This document shows, piece by piece, positions 1 through 10,050 of a DNA stretch of 38,914 nt. Numbering within the stretch: the first letter of the stretch is position 1; every line of letters begins with the position of its first letter. The stretch spans positions 1 to 38,914 of the forward strand of contig CAMYKT010000017.1 in assembly GCA_947259185.1 (NCBI GenBank), written 5' to 3'. Origin of the DNA: an uncultured Methanobacteriaceae archaeon. GTDB taxonomy: Archaea; Methanobacteriota; Methanobacteria; Methanobacteriales; Methanobacteriaceae. The notes beneath the pieces were generated by a model. That model was not told the origin of the DNA. It did no database searches and saw nothing but the letters and a program-made list of their open reading frames with translations. The position numbers and the translations under genes were made by a program.

Positions 1-1
1 T

Positions 2-442
2 CCAGATTTGGAAAAAGAAGACTTCTATGTGGACGCCACCGCCATGTACTTTTTAACCAAACCACATATATTCGACGTCCTGGTCACCACCAACCTCTTC
101 GGAGACATACTCTCAGATGAGGGAGCAGGACTGGTAGGAGGACTGGGACTAATACCTTCTGCCAACATAGGAGACAAACAAGGACTATTCGAACCAATAC
201 ACGGATCAGCACCTGATATTGAGGGTAAAGGAATTGCAAACCCGGCAGCCATGCTACTATCAACATCAATGATGTTAAACTATTTAAATATGCGCTATGA
301 GGCTGAAACTTTAGAAAAAGCAGTAATTACTGTTTTAAAAAATTCTAAAGTAGTTACTCCTGACTTAGGAGGGAAATCTTCCACCCTGGAAATGGCCCGG
401 GAGGTGGCAAAACAAATAGAAGAGATTCAAAATTATGCTTAA
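2..442 (+). CDS. Isopropylmalate/homoisocitrate dehydrogenase family, C-terminal part (5' end outside window)
   Basis: This is the last 146 residues of an NAD(P)-dependent beta-decarboxylating dehydrogenase. The reading frame is open to the window edge, so the N-terminal half, with the residues that decide substrate, is missing. Visible family motifs are NLFGDILSDEGAGLVGGLG, which carries the metal-binding aspartates, and GLFEPIHGSAPDIEGKG, the NAD-binding HGSAPDI loop. The family includes LeuB (leucine synthesis), AksF (2-oxosuberate synthesis for coenzyme B in methanogens) and isocitrate dehydrogenase. LeuB or AksF fits best, and I cannot choose between them from this part. The gene converges on argB, with 56 T-rich bases between them. 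Confidence 0.88.
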   Translation, partial: PDLEKEDFYVDATAMYFLTKPHIFDVLVTTNLFGDILSDEGAGLVGGLGLIPSANIGDKQGLFEPIHGSAPDIEGKGIANPAAMLLSTSMMLNYLNMRYEAETLEKAVITVLKNSKVVTPDLGGKSSTLEMAREVAKQIEEIQNYA

Positions 443-498
443 AATGCATAATATCTTATAAATTTTTTATAGTGGTTTATTTTATTTATATCAAAAAT

Positions 499-1380
499 TT
501 ATTTGCTTATCATAGTTCCTATACCTTTTTTAGTGAATATTTCCAGTAAAATGGAGTGCTGAATTCTCCCATCAATTATATGGGCTGATTTAACACCATC
601 CTGAAGCGCCTGGGCACAAGTCATTGTTTTAGGTAGCATTCCTTCGGTTATGATCCCGCTTTTTACCAGTTCTCCCACTTCACTTATATTTATTTTTTTA
701 ATGAGTGTATCTGGATTTCCCGGATCTTCCAGGATGCCCGGTACATCTGTTAAAATTATTAGTTTTTCAGCATCAACCCGGGATGCTATTTCTCCTGCTA
801 CCGTATCTGCATTTAGATTCAGAGTCCTGGCCGTTTCATCCACTCCTATAGGTGAAATTATAGGTATGTAATTATTTTCAGTGAGCATTTCTATCACTTC
901 TGGATTAACTGACTCTATTTCACCTACCAATCCCAGGTCCACATGTTGTTTTTCACCAGTTTCCCTATTGGTAATTACATGAGGGTCTTTTTTTCGGGCC
1001 ATGATTAAACGGCTGTCTTTTCCGGATAGCCCTATGCCCCTTCCGCCATGCAGACATATTTTTGAAACGATGGTAGTATTTATTTTACCTACCAAAACCA
1101 TTTTAACGATTTCCATGGTTTCTTCATCAGTTATACGGAGTCCTTCTATGAACTGGGGTTCTTTACCCATTTTATTCATTGAACGGGATATTTCAGGACC
1201 TCCACCATGGACTACTATAGGTTCCATTCCCACATACTTCAAAAGAACTGTGTCTCTGGCAGTGGATTCCATGGCATTTTCATCTATCATGGCGTGTCCG
1301 CCGTACTTAATCAGTATTTTCTTTTTATGAAATTTCTTAATATAAGGCAGTGCTTCAATTAGTATGTTAACTGTTTTCAT
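499..1380 (-). CDS. argB: Acetylglutamate kinase
   Basis: ArgB phosphorylates N-acetyl-L-glutamate with ATP, the second step of arginine synthesis in the cytoplasm. The 293 residues match the usual length. Family motifs in order are KYGGHAM near residue 25, the glycine-rich VVHGGGPEI near residue 57, GLRITDEE (substrate-binding arginine) near residue 80, the central IPIISPIG, NADTVAGEIA and LIILTDVPGIL. It is the last gene of the long minus-strand operon and starts 38 bases after the argJ stop, so the two arginine genes are probably co-transcribed. The Shine-Dalgarno site is weak, which suggests translation follows on from argJ. If argJ is truly broken, argB may be subject to polarity. Confidence 0.95.
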   Translation of the reverse strand: MKTVNILIEALPYIKKFHKKKILIKYGGHAMIDENAMESTARDTVLLKYVGMEPIVVHGGGPEISRSMNKMGKEPQFIEGLRITDEETMEIVKMVLVGKINTTIVSKICLHGGRGIGLSGKDSRLIMARKKDPHVITNRETGEKQHVDLGLVGEIESVNPEVIEMLTENNYIPIISPIGVDETARTLNLNADTVAGEIASRVDAEKLIILTDVPGILEDPGNPDTLIKKINISEVGELVKSGIITEGMLPKTMTCAQALQDGVKSAHIIDGRIQHSILLEIFTKKGIGTMISK

Positions 1381-1418
1381 ATCATAACCCCGGGTAAAGT
1401 TTCTAAAAATTTAGATTT

Positions 1419-2612
1419 TCAGGTAGTATATTCCGCATTGATTTTAACATAGTCATAACTTAAATCACAGCCAAAAGCCGTGGCAGAATCATTACCCAAT
1501 CCCAGATCCACCATAATTTTTATTTCTTCCTTTTGCATAATTTTTTCTGCTATATGTAATTCTTCTGTATTCTCAAATGCTTTTACTTTACCCTGATTTA
1601 CAATATTCACTTCTTCATTATCAGATGATAGAATAACACTTATTTTTTCTGGATCCATTTGTGCTCCAGAATAGCCCACGGCAGCTACTATACGTCCCCA
1701 GTTAGGGTCAGAGCCAAAAACAGCAGTCTTTACCAGTGGGGATTTAACTACGGATCTGGCTGCTTTACGGGCTTCTTCTTTGTTATAAGCTCCTTTAATG
1801 GTAACCTCTATCAATTTAGTTGCTCCTTCCCCATCACGGGCCAAAAGTCTGGCTAATTTAATACACAGGAAATTTAAAGCTTTCTGGAAGTTCTCATCTA
1901 TTTTCCCCGACTTCCCGTTGGCCATAATTATAACGGTGTCATTGGTGCTTTCATCCCCATCAACCACCACCATATTAAAGCTTTCATCAACGGCTTTTTT
2001 AAGGGATGATTCCAGCTCCTGGGGGGTGGCCTTAATATCTGTGGTTATAAAACATAACATGGTGCCCATATTTGGAGCAATCATACCGGAACCTTTGCAG
2101 ATTCCCCCGATTCTAACTTTTTTACCATCATTTAAAGTGGTTTCAACTGATTATTCTTTATGATATGTATCGGTGGTCTTTATGGCTTTTGCTGATTTAG
2201 TTGATCCTTCAGCACTGTTTTCTAAAGCATTAATTCCCTCTTCTATTAACTCACCAATAATTTCCATGGGTATTTCTCTTCCAATAACTCCGGTGGAACT
2301 TACTCCCACCTCTTGCGGGGTAATATTCAATTTTTCAGCTACTTTTTCCGCCATTTTATAGGCGTCATTCTGGCCTTGTTCTCCGGTAAAGCAATTGGCA
2401 TTACCACTGTTGGCTACCACTGCAGAAATTTCACCGTCTTTAATATGCTCCCTGGTTAAGATTACTGGTGCAGCTAAGACTTTATTTGACGTAAAAATAG
2501 CTGCGGCATTGCTACCTGGATTTGATATTATGGCCATACCATATTTGCCTTTACGAACACCTGAAGCTTTCACTCCATCAACTGAACATATTCCACCTTT
2601 AATAATCTTCAT
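1419..2612 (-). pseudogene. argJ: Glutamate N-acetyltransferase ArgJ, interrupted by one in-frame TAA codon
   Basis: ArgJ moves the acetyl group between ornithine and glutamate and is normally made as a precursor of about 400 residues that cleaves itself before a threonine. The reading frame is intact over 397 codons except for one TAA at 2151-2153. The upstream part (to 2151) ends TTDTYHKE-stop and holds the STGVIG oxyanion region. The same frame resumes at once with SVETTL, then VRIGGICKGSG and MIAPNMGTMLCF, where the self-cleavage point should lie between G and T. The downstream part could start at ATG 2084, six residues before that threonine, but only a weak AAAGGT lies upstream. ATG 2612 is preferred as start because GTGAT lies five bases upstream; a GTG at 2621 is the alternative. 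Either this is a nonsense mutation or sequencing error, or the two halves are made separately. Confidence 0.85.
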
Positions 2613-2695
2613 TAAAATCACTATCTTTATAATATAAAATACATTAATAAAAAAGAATAAAATTTTTTTTAAGGCTTTATGCTACCTTATTTATA

Positions 2696-2995
2696 CTAAT
2701 TATTTGATTCACTATTATTGCCAGGTCGGGTGGTATTTTTATTGCTATTAGGTATATACACTTCTTCTGATCCAAGGTTATCCTGTGATCCTGATGGTCT
2801 TTGATCCTGCAAATCAGTAGTTTGAGGGTTCATTACTGGCATTTGAGGGTTTTGTTCTGTAAAATTTAGTGAAAATGGTGAAGTAGTGTCATTTTGGGAA
2901 ATAGCTATTACTATGCCCACTCCCGAGCCAAATCCAAATGCAATTAAGGAAATAATCAGTGCAACCATAATTTTTCCTTCAGTTTCTGGACTCAT
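2696..2995 (-). CDS. Small single-span membrane protein of unknown function
   Basis: This 99-residue protein has a short charged N-terminus, one strong membrane segment at about residues 9-32 rich in Ile, Ala and Gly, and a hydrophilic tail rich in Asn, Gln, Ser, Thr and Pro that looks disordered and may be exported or glycosylated (several N-x-S/T sequons, for example NFT and NTT). A GGGAG ribosome site precedes the ATG. It lies 49 bases after the palm-domain membrane protein and 83 bases before argJ in the same direction, so it probably belongs to the same operon. I do not recognise a named family. A membrane partner of the palm-domain protein is possible, but only from position. Confidence 0.65.
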   Translation of the reverse strand: MSPETEGKIMVALIISLIAFGFGSGVGIVIAISQNDTTSPFSLNFTEQNPQMPVMNPQTTDLQDQRPSGSQDNLGSEEVYIPNSNKNTTRPGNNSESNN

Positions 2996-3044
2996 AATAT
3001 CTCCCGCTATATTTTCTATAATTAACCCTTTAAATAACTTTCCT

Positions 3045-4247
3045 TTATGTAGTAATGGCGTAGATAACAGCTAGGATAATTGCCACTAATCCGAATTGCC
3101 AGTATCCTACATTCCACCCTATGAAGGTAGCAATAAACACTAAAAAGAATATCAAAAACATGGCTGATTTTTTATGTAATAAAAATTCTATTACCGATCT
3201 GGTAAATTCCGAGGGGATGAAATATCCGTAGATACCATCTGCCAGATCAAATACTATCACTGAACTGGGGTTCCACAGTTTTATACTATCTGCTAATTGT
3301 GCTCTTTCTCCAGCTTCTCTTCGGCTCCTACCTATGCCTGAACGTATCTTTGCGCCGTTATTTAAACCATGCCATGAAGAATCTATGGCTGCCCTTAAGG
3401 CAGCATCTTTGGTAGGTAGATTGGCAATAAGGTCATCTCCCCCTTCACGATAACCCTCTATTTTACCCTTACATTCTTTTTCAATGAAGGCCTTAATATC
3501 ATTCATTATCTCCACCAGGGAATCTCTTCCATTTTCAGCTATGAACTGGGTGGAGTCAATTACATCAATGAATAAATAGTTATCATAATAAATAGGTTCA
3601 CCCTTCAATTTAGAGAACTTGGAAGGGAATACTATGGCAAATTCCCCTCCTAATTTAGTAAAACCTACTCCCGAAACTTCCCCTATTTCTTTATTTAAAT
3701 TTATGGAACGTTCGATGGCAGCAGCACCGGTCATTCCTACCGAAGCTCTAACACTGATATCTTTATCGGCCCCTAAACGAATTAATTCAATGGCCACTCT
3801 GATGGCATCATTCTTGGATAAGAGTTTGGCAACTATCTCGCTGGAACTCTGTTCTATAATGGTACCATTTTCTTTTTTAATAATCCCTGCAAATTCCTGG
3901 ATTATTTTACCCTGGTTAAATAGTTCCAGGTAAAGATAACGATCACTACCCATTACAATGTTACTTAAAAGAGCGTATTCATCTACTTTATCTTCGGCAG
4001 GTTTTAATTCAATGAATTTCCTGGTATCAGGAATATTTTGTGGTCCTAATTCATTTATAAGATTTTCAAATATCCGATTGGTAGTTATATTGGCTTTTTC
4101 TATCTCCAGGAGCATGGTTTGAGTATAGTTTATCATTTCCACATATTCCCTTTCCAGGGAATTGGTGGGATAATATTTAGTACCAATACTCAAGACTTTG
4201 TTTTTAAGGAAAAAACTAAACAAGCCTCTTAATAAATAGTTGACCAT
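3045..4247 (-). CDS. Membrane-anchored tandem palm-domain (nucleotidyl cyclase/GTP cyclohydrolase III-like) protein with GGDD motif
   Basis: The 400-residue protein seems to hold two palm/cyclase-like domains followed by a C-terminal membrane hairpin. Domain 1 (about 95-210) has the fold landmarks VRASVGMTG and TKLGGEFAIVFP but no acidic pair, so it looks degenerate. Domain 2 (about 222-335) has YLFIDVIDSTQF (D228, D231), GYREGGDDLIANLP (D271, D272) and KIRSGIGRSRREAGERA. These match the two metal-binding strands and the later GIG strand of class III cyclases, GGDEF proteins and archaeal GTP cyclohydrolase III. Two hydrophobic segments lie at about 361-378 and 383-399. Start and stop overlap the upstream nuclease gene as TAATG. 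An active nucleotide-handling enzyme facing the cytoplasm is inferred; the substrate and product are unknown. ArfA-like GTP cyclohydrolase activity is one alternative, cyclic-nucleotide synthesis another. Confidence 0.72.
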   Translation of the reverse strand: MVNYLLRGLFSFFLKNKVLSIGTKYYPTNSLEREYVEMINYTQTMLLEIEKANITTNRIFENLINELGPQNIPDTRKFIELKPAEDKVDEYALLSNIVMGSDRYLYLELFNQGKIIQEFAGIIKKENGTIIEQSSSEIVAKLLSKNDAIRVAIELIRLGADKDISVRASVGMTGAAAIERSINLNKEIGEVSGVGFTKLGGEFAIVFPSKFSKLKGEPIYYDNYLFIDVIDSTQFIAENGRDSLVEIMNDIKAFIEKECKGKIEGYREGGDDLIANLPTKDAALRAAIDSSWHGLNNGAKIRSGIGRSRREAGERAQLADSIKLWNPSSVIVFDLADGIYGYFIPSEFTRSVIEFLLHKKSAMFLIFFLVFIATFIGWNVGYWQFGLVAIILAVIYAITT

Positions 4248-5272
4248 TAATCAGTTCCTCCCTTTTCAAGAATAATATCAAATTGCCCTGGTTTTTCCAT
4301 TAACATACTGGGCTTAACCGACACTATAGGAAACTTCCAGGTTCCAATCCGGGCAGCAACTGTACTGGCAATATTACGGGAGTTTTTCTTGACAAAAGAG
4401 TAATCATGATCATTTATAGTAATGTTAACATTGTAGGGAGATTCTTCCACCACTTCATCAGAATAAACAATATTTAGCTCAAAACTTCCGGCTTTAGTAA
4501 ATAAATCATTACGAACTGCTACTAAAGGCGCATGGTCCAGTTTTAAGCGGTCTCCAACAGTAACTGCAATATTACCTGCATACTTTACTGCATCACGATA
4601 GTCTCGTGGATGCACCAGCACGAAAATGATGAAATTGCTGGTTTTTTCAGCTTCTTCAACCATATTCATCACTTTTTCAAAAAGAGGCAATTTCATTAAA
4701 AACCCTTCCAGTTTAGGTTCGATTCCCTCTTCCTGGCTGCGATTAATACGATCTATAACTTCTTTGGCCACGGCAATTCCACTTAATTTTTTACCTCTTT
4801 TGGTGCGATAAGAATCAACATTTTTCTTTTCAAAGTCATAAAGGATGTCTGAAGAAATTTTCTGCAGAATATTCTTAACTTTCTTGGGCTTGGAAGAACT
4901 ACCTATTGATATTTCACCGTCTTTTAAGGTGTAAGGTATTCTACGGCTGTTAATATCTTGAAATTCGTCAAAATATTCCCGGAAAACATCATTAGATAAT
5001 ATTTTTGCATCTTCCTCTTCAGCAAGCTTAAGGATATAATGATCTGCGGTAGTACCTGAAGGCACTTGTTGTACTTTACCCTCATCTAGAAGCTGATTAA
5101 AAGATTCTTTTTCATCTATTTCATGGCGTAAAGATGCATCCGCTATGACTATGACTTCATAGCCTAATTTTTTCAATGCCTCAATCGAACTTGAAATATT
5201 TTTTAAACGAGGCTTGTCATCTGCCCTTTTTCCATAATGGGCTACATTTGAGGCATCAATGATTACTTTCAA
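4247..5272 (-). CDS. NYN/PIN-like (Zc3h12a-type) ribonuclease domain protein
   Basis: Residues 1-115 form a PIN-like nuclease domain. VIIDASNVAHYG gives D6 and N9, IVIADASLRH gives D45, TTADHYILK gives D77, and ILSNDVFREYF gives N94 and D95. This is the full acidic metal-binding set expected of the NYN/Zc3h12a ribonucleases. The remaining 225 residues contain a basic linker (about 125-165, rich in Lys/Arg, possibly RNA-binding) and a C-terminal region (about 205-340) that I do not recognise. The gene starts 46 bases after the metallophosphoesterase, and its stop codon overlaps the ATG of the GGDD palm protein (TAATG), so the two are made together. A role in RNA cleavage is inferred from the domain; the target is unknown. 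Confidence 0.78.
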   Translation of the reverse strand: MKVIIDASNVAHYGKRADDKPRLKNISSSIEALKKLGYEVIVIADASLRHEIDEKESFNQLLDEGKVQQVPSGTTADHYILKLAEEEDAKILSNDVFREYFDEFQDINSRRIPYTLKDGEISIGSSSKPKKVKNILQKISSDILYDFEKKNVDSYRTKRGKKLSGIAVAKEVIDRINRSQEEGIEPKLEGFLMKLPLFEKVMNMVEEAEKTSNFIIFVLVHPRDYRDAVKYAGNIAVTVGDRLKLDHAPLVAVRNDLFTKAGSFELNIVYSDEVVEESPYNVNITINDHDYSFVKKNSRNIASTVAARIGTWKFPIVSVKPSMLMEKPGQFDIILEKGGTD

Positions 5273-5318
5273 TTAACCACCTTCACAGATTTATAATTTA
5301 ATAGACATTAAGATTGAT

Positions 5319-6071
5319 TCAAGGTAAAATACATTTATTATCATAACTGGCCATTAAATAAGTTTTACCCTGCACCTCATTTAATTTAATTTCAATCTTA
5401 TCCTCCTGGATAAGGTAGGTGTTGTAGGAATTAATATCTTTGCCACGAAGTTTTAAGGAGGAAACAGATCCCGCCGTAACAAAAGTGGTGTTCTCTAAAT
5501 GCCAGACATGATGCACATGCTTATGTCCGGAAATTACCAGATCTGCCTTTTCATATATTAAAGATTGTAGAATATCTCCTGCATCAGTTAGCACATTTCT
5601 TTCCCGTCCGGTTTTAGGCACCGGAATTATATGATGATGTAAAGCTATAATTTTATACTGGTTATTCTTATGTGCTTTTCTTAATTCATTTTCCATCCAG
5701 TACTGCTGGGATCGACCTACTTTACCATAATCTAAATCTGGCTCACTACTATCCAGACCAATAATCTTTATTCCACCATCATTAGTAATTAAAGTACCAT
5801 GGCGATGTTTAATTATTTCTTCAAAGCTTTCATTTCCAATATGTCGGGAATCATGATTTCCAGGAACCACCATCATCGGGTTTTCAATTAGCTCCAGATA
5901 GTCTGCCACCTGTAAATATTCATGATAATATCCATTTTCGGTTATGTCTCCGGTTATAATTACTGCTTCAGGATTTAAATTATTTATCTGTTTTATTGCT
6001 TCAAATAAGATATCTTCTTTAAAATTTACAGCACCCACATGCAGATCTGATAAATGGGCGATAATGGCCAT
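5319..6071 (-). CDS. Calcineurin-like metallophosphoesterase
   Basis: This is a 250-residue cytoplasmic hydrolase with all five metallophosphoesterase blocks in order: SDLHVG near the N-terminus, IITGDITENG, VVPGNHDSRH, ALHHHIIP and ISGHKHVHHVW. These supply the Asp, His and Asn ligands of a two-metal site. Size and motifs resemble the 3',5'-cyclic-nucleotide phosphodiesterase (CpdA/Icc) branch of the superfamily, but the substrate cannot be read from sequence. The ATG overlaps the nac stop (TAATG), so translation is coupled. Together with the NYN nuclease and the palm-domain protein downstream, it could form a nucleotide synthesis-and-breakdown set; that is inference from order only. Confidence 0.86.
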   Translation of the reverse strand: MAIIAHLSDLHVGAVNFKEDILFEAIKQINNLNPEAVIITGDITENGYYHEYLQVADYLELIENPMMVVPGNHDSRHIGNESFEEIIKHRHGTLITNDGGIKIIGLDSSEPDLDYGKVGRSQQYWMENELRKAHKNNQYKIIALHHHIIPVPKTGRERNVLTDAGDILQSLIYEKADLVISGHKHVHHVWHLENTTFVTAGSVSSLKLRGKDINSYNTYLIQEDKIEIKLNEVQGKTYLMASYDNKCILP

Positions 6072-6423
6072 TAACTCAACCTCAGTATAGCTTCGGCTAA
6101 ATCTCCCTTTGTTTCTTTCAATGCTTTTTCTGCTTCTTCCGGGGTTACACCTGCTTGAGTTACTACCAGCTCAATATCATCAGCAGGTATTACCAATTCA
6201 CTTTCAATGGCTTTTTCTTTGGGTTTGCCAGTAATTTGATAGGTCTTTTGGCCCATAAAATCCATTATATTGACTTTAGGATTTTTGATGATTATTTCCT
6301 TATTTTTCAGTTTTATGATAACTTCGGTAGCTCCATGGACTTCTTTCATATCCATTCCCATCTGTTTCATGCTTCTTTGCATTTGCTTCAATTGTTTCGG
6401 GTTCATACCCATTCCCGGTATCA

Positions 6424-6427
<4 letters not shown>
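6071..6427 (-). CDS. nac: Archaeal nascent polypeptide-associated complex protein (NAC)
   Basis: Archaeal NAC forms a homodimer that binds ribosomes and emerging chains. The 118-residue protein has the usual parts: a Met/Gln-rich amphipathic N-terminus (about 1-25), the NAC beta-barrel core (about 38-75, with VNIMDFMGQKTYQITG), and a C-terminal UBA domain (VTQAGVTPEEAEKALKETKG). Length and architecture match the archaeal family. Its ATG overlaps the tgtA stop as ATGA, and its own stop overlaps the metallophosphoesterase start, so it is embedded in a tightly coupled operon. A second ATG directly follows the first, so the protein may start one residue later. Confidence 0.94.
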
Positions 6428-8391
<1,964 letters not shown>

Positions 8392-8729
8392 TTTTTTGTC
8401 TCCTTAATGGAGGATCCTCTAAAATATGAATTATTAGTCTGATAATCAGAATATTAATGCGGTTATTTGTGATTATTAGAAAAAAGAGCCAATCCTTATC
8501 TTGTTTATATTAGATTTGCTGGTTAGATATTAAAGTTGTTGTTTTAGTATGAAATAATCACTTTTTATAGATTCCTCCCTTAGTTTGTATTAAATCAATA
8601 TGTTATGATTAATACACTACAAACTTAATATTCATAATATTTATATTTTTCTTAATACCTGAATGTAAAAATTAAAGCTGAAAACAATATTGATTGCAAG
8701 GTGTAACTATCCCTTCAAGGGAAAAAATT
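8392..8729. other. Intergenic region upstream of tgtA
   Basis: These 338 bases separate the MnmC-like gene's stop from the tgtA start, both on the minus strand. No coding sequence was seen. It should hold the promoter of the tgtA-argB operon; a TATAAA on the minus strand at about 8504-8509 is one candidate. An 11-base perfect palindrome CTGATAATCAG lies at 8439-8449 and a second, GAGGATCCTC, lies close to the ribosome site. At 8711-8721 the palindrome CCCTTCAAGGG sits beside a six-base A run, which reads as T on the minus strand and could end the MnmC-like transcript. Confidence 0.5.
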
Positions 8730-9950
8730 TCAAAAGGAGTGTAAAAACAATCTATCTTTCATCTTAATTATTCTATCTCTGGAATTGTAAATTCTAGGTT
8801 TCCCACATCCACATCCACAGTAATCATATTGAAAACAAATTAAATAAAATGCTTCTTTTGACTTCAAGTTATCAATATTCATCTGTTTAGTATTTCTAAC
8901 TATTCGACGGCCTAATCTGTCTTTTTCAATATGTTTTCCCAAAAAAAGTGGAGTTTTAACTGCCGAAGAAAATTTAAAATTACCCCTGGCGATTTTTCTT
9001 TCTTTTACACGATTCAATATTAATTCAGATCCATTTAAAGTCATATGGGGGTCACGAAATGGAATCCCTGCATCAGAAAGTGCAATCATCCTCTCATCAT
9101 CTCTTGAAATATCTTCTTTTATATTTTCAAGTGATAAAGAGGCCACCGTACCACCTGATTTTCTACCAAAACTAGGTCCTTCCCCTATATGAAACCCTGC
9201 TTCAACAAAAGCAGCCCTAACCGGGGCGGCAGAGGTATAGGTACATATTACGCCGTTATTTTTAATAATTTTCTTTAAAACCTTTAAAAATTCTACAGAG
9301 TAGAGTTCCGGGGCTTTAGATGGACTAAAAGGGTCTAAAAAAATGGCATCATAAACATCCTCTTTTAGATCCAAAACCGCCTTACGGGCATCATCAATAA
9401 TGACATTTAAAAACAAATTAGGGGGTATTTCATGTTCCACCAGATTAAATTTGGCAAATTTTTGTTTAATCAGCTCTTCTTCATAGGCTTTCTTTATATT
9501 AAGATGAGATTGCACAGGGATGGGAATCAATAAACCGGCAGCCACAGTTTCTGTGGAAATTTCAACCATATCCAGACTTAAAACTATATCCTCCTTTGAA
9601 AGAGGATCTAAATAGTCTATAAGAGCAGCGGCATTATATCCCAGGCCACAACATATATCCAGAACCTTAATATTTTTTTTATTTTCTAAAAGAGATGGTT
9701 TAACAAATTTTTCCACAGATTCTGTGATAGCACCATGGTGAGTGTGCATGGTCTCTGATTTTCCTGATACTTCATTTGAATTTAAAGTATAAGAACCATC
9801 TTCAGTTTTAATTAAGAATTTTTTTAATTTTTTTTGCCCCTTAATCCGTGCAAGAGAATCTCCTTCTATTTCCTTTTTAAAATAATGTTTTATAATATCC
9901 ATGGCCTCATTTTGAGGCGTTAATGAAGTATCTAAATCTTTTTTCGTCAT
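8730..9950 (-). CDS. MnmC-like (DUF752) SAM-dependent methyltransferase
   Basis: The 406-residue protein has an N-terminal part and a Rossmann methyltransferase core with VLDICCGLGYNAAAL (AdoMet loop), DAIFLDPFSPSKAPELYS and GVICTYTSAAPVRAAFVEAGF, followed by GEGPSFGRKSGGTVAS. These are hallmarks of the methyltransferase half of MnmC, which finishes 5-methylaminomethyl-uridine at the tRNA wobble position in bacteria. Archaeal members stand alone, without the oxidase domain. The last 30 residues hold an unusual cluster CGCGCGKP (C378, C380, C382), which could bind metal and is not part of the bacterial enzyme. A role in tRNA wobble modification is inferred from the family; the archaeal substrate is not settled by the sequence. 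Confidence 0.82.
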   Translation of the reverse strand: MTKKDLDTSLTPQNEAMDIIKHYFKKEIEGDSLARIKGQKKLKKFLIKTEDGSYTLNSNEVSGKSETMHTHHGAITESVEKFVKPSLLENKKNIKVLDICCGLGYNAAALIDYLDPLSKEDIVLSLDMVEISTETVAAGLLIPIPVQSHLNIKKAYEEELIKQKFAKFNLVEHEIPPNLFLNVIIDDARKAVLDLKEDVYDAIFLDPFSPSKAPELYSVEFLKVLKKIIKNNGVICTYTSAAPVRAAFVEAGFHIGEGPSFGRKSGGTVASLSLENIKEDISRDDERMIALSDAGIPFRDPHMTLNGSELILNRVKERKIARGNFKFSSAVKTPLFLGKHIEKDRLGRRIVRNTKQMNIDNLKSKEAFYLICFQYDYCGCGCGKPRIYNSRDRIIKMKDRLFLHSF

Positions 9951-10050
9951 TTTATCCCCAATTAAAAACCTATAAATATTATTCTCTTTTAAATAAATTA
10001 TAAAGTAATCCCCTTAAAATAAAATTTTTCCTACTGATTTAAGTTTCTGG

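Noticed and set aside
1001..1330. Plus-strand open frame opposite argB
   Set aside because: It is an antisense shadow of a well-conserved gene, with no ribosome site or recognisable protein; the same applies to antisense frames in the ATPase and glmS.
2151..2153. Pyrrolysine or selenocysteine read-through to explain the argJ stop
   Set aside because: The codon is TAA, while pyrrolysine uses TAG and selenocysteine TGA; no SECIS-like structure was seen. The same holds for the ferritin stop.
3045..4247. Cas10 or other CRISPR type III polymerase, from the GGDD motif
   Set aside because: No CRISPR array, Cas5/Cas7-like gene or HD domain is near; the DVIDST and GIGR strands fit cyclase/GTP cyclohydrolase III-type proteins better, and a C-terminal membrane hairpin is not Cas10-like.
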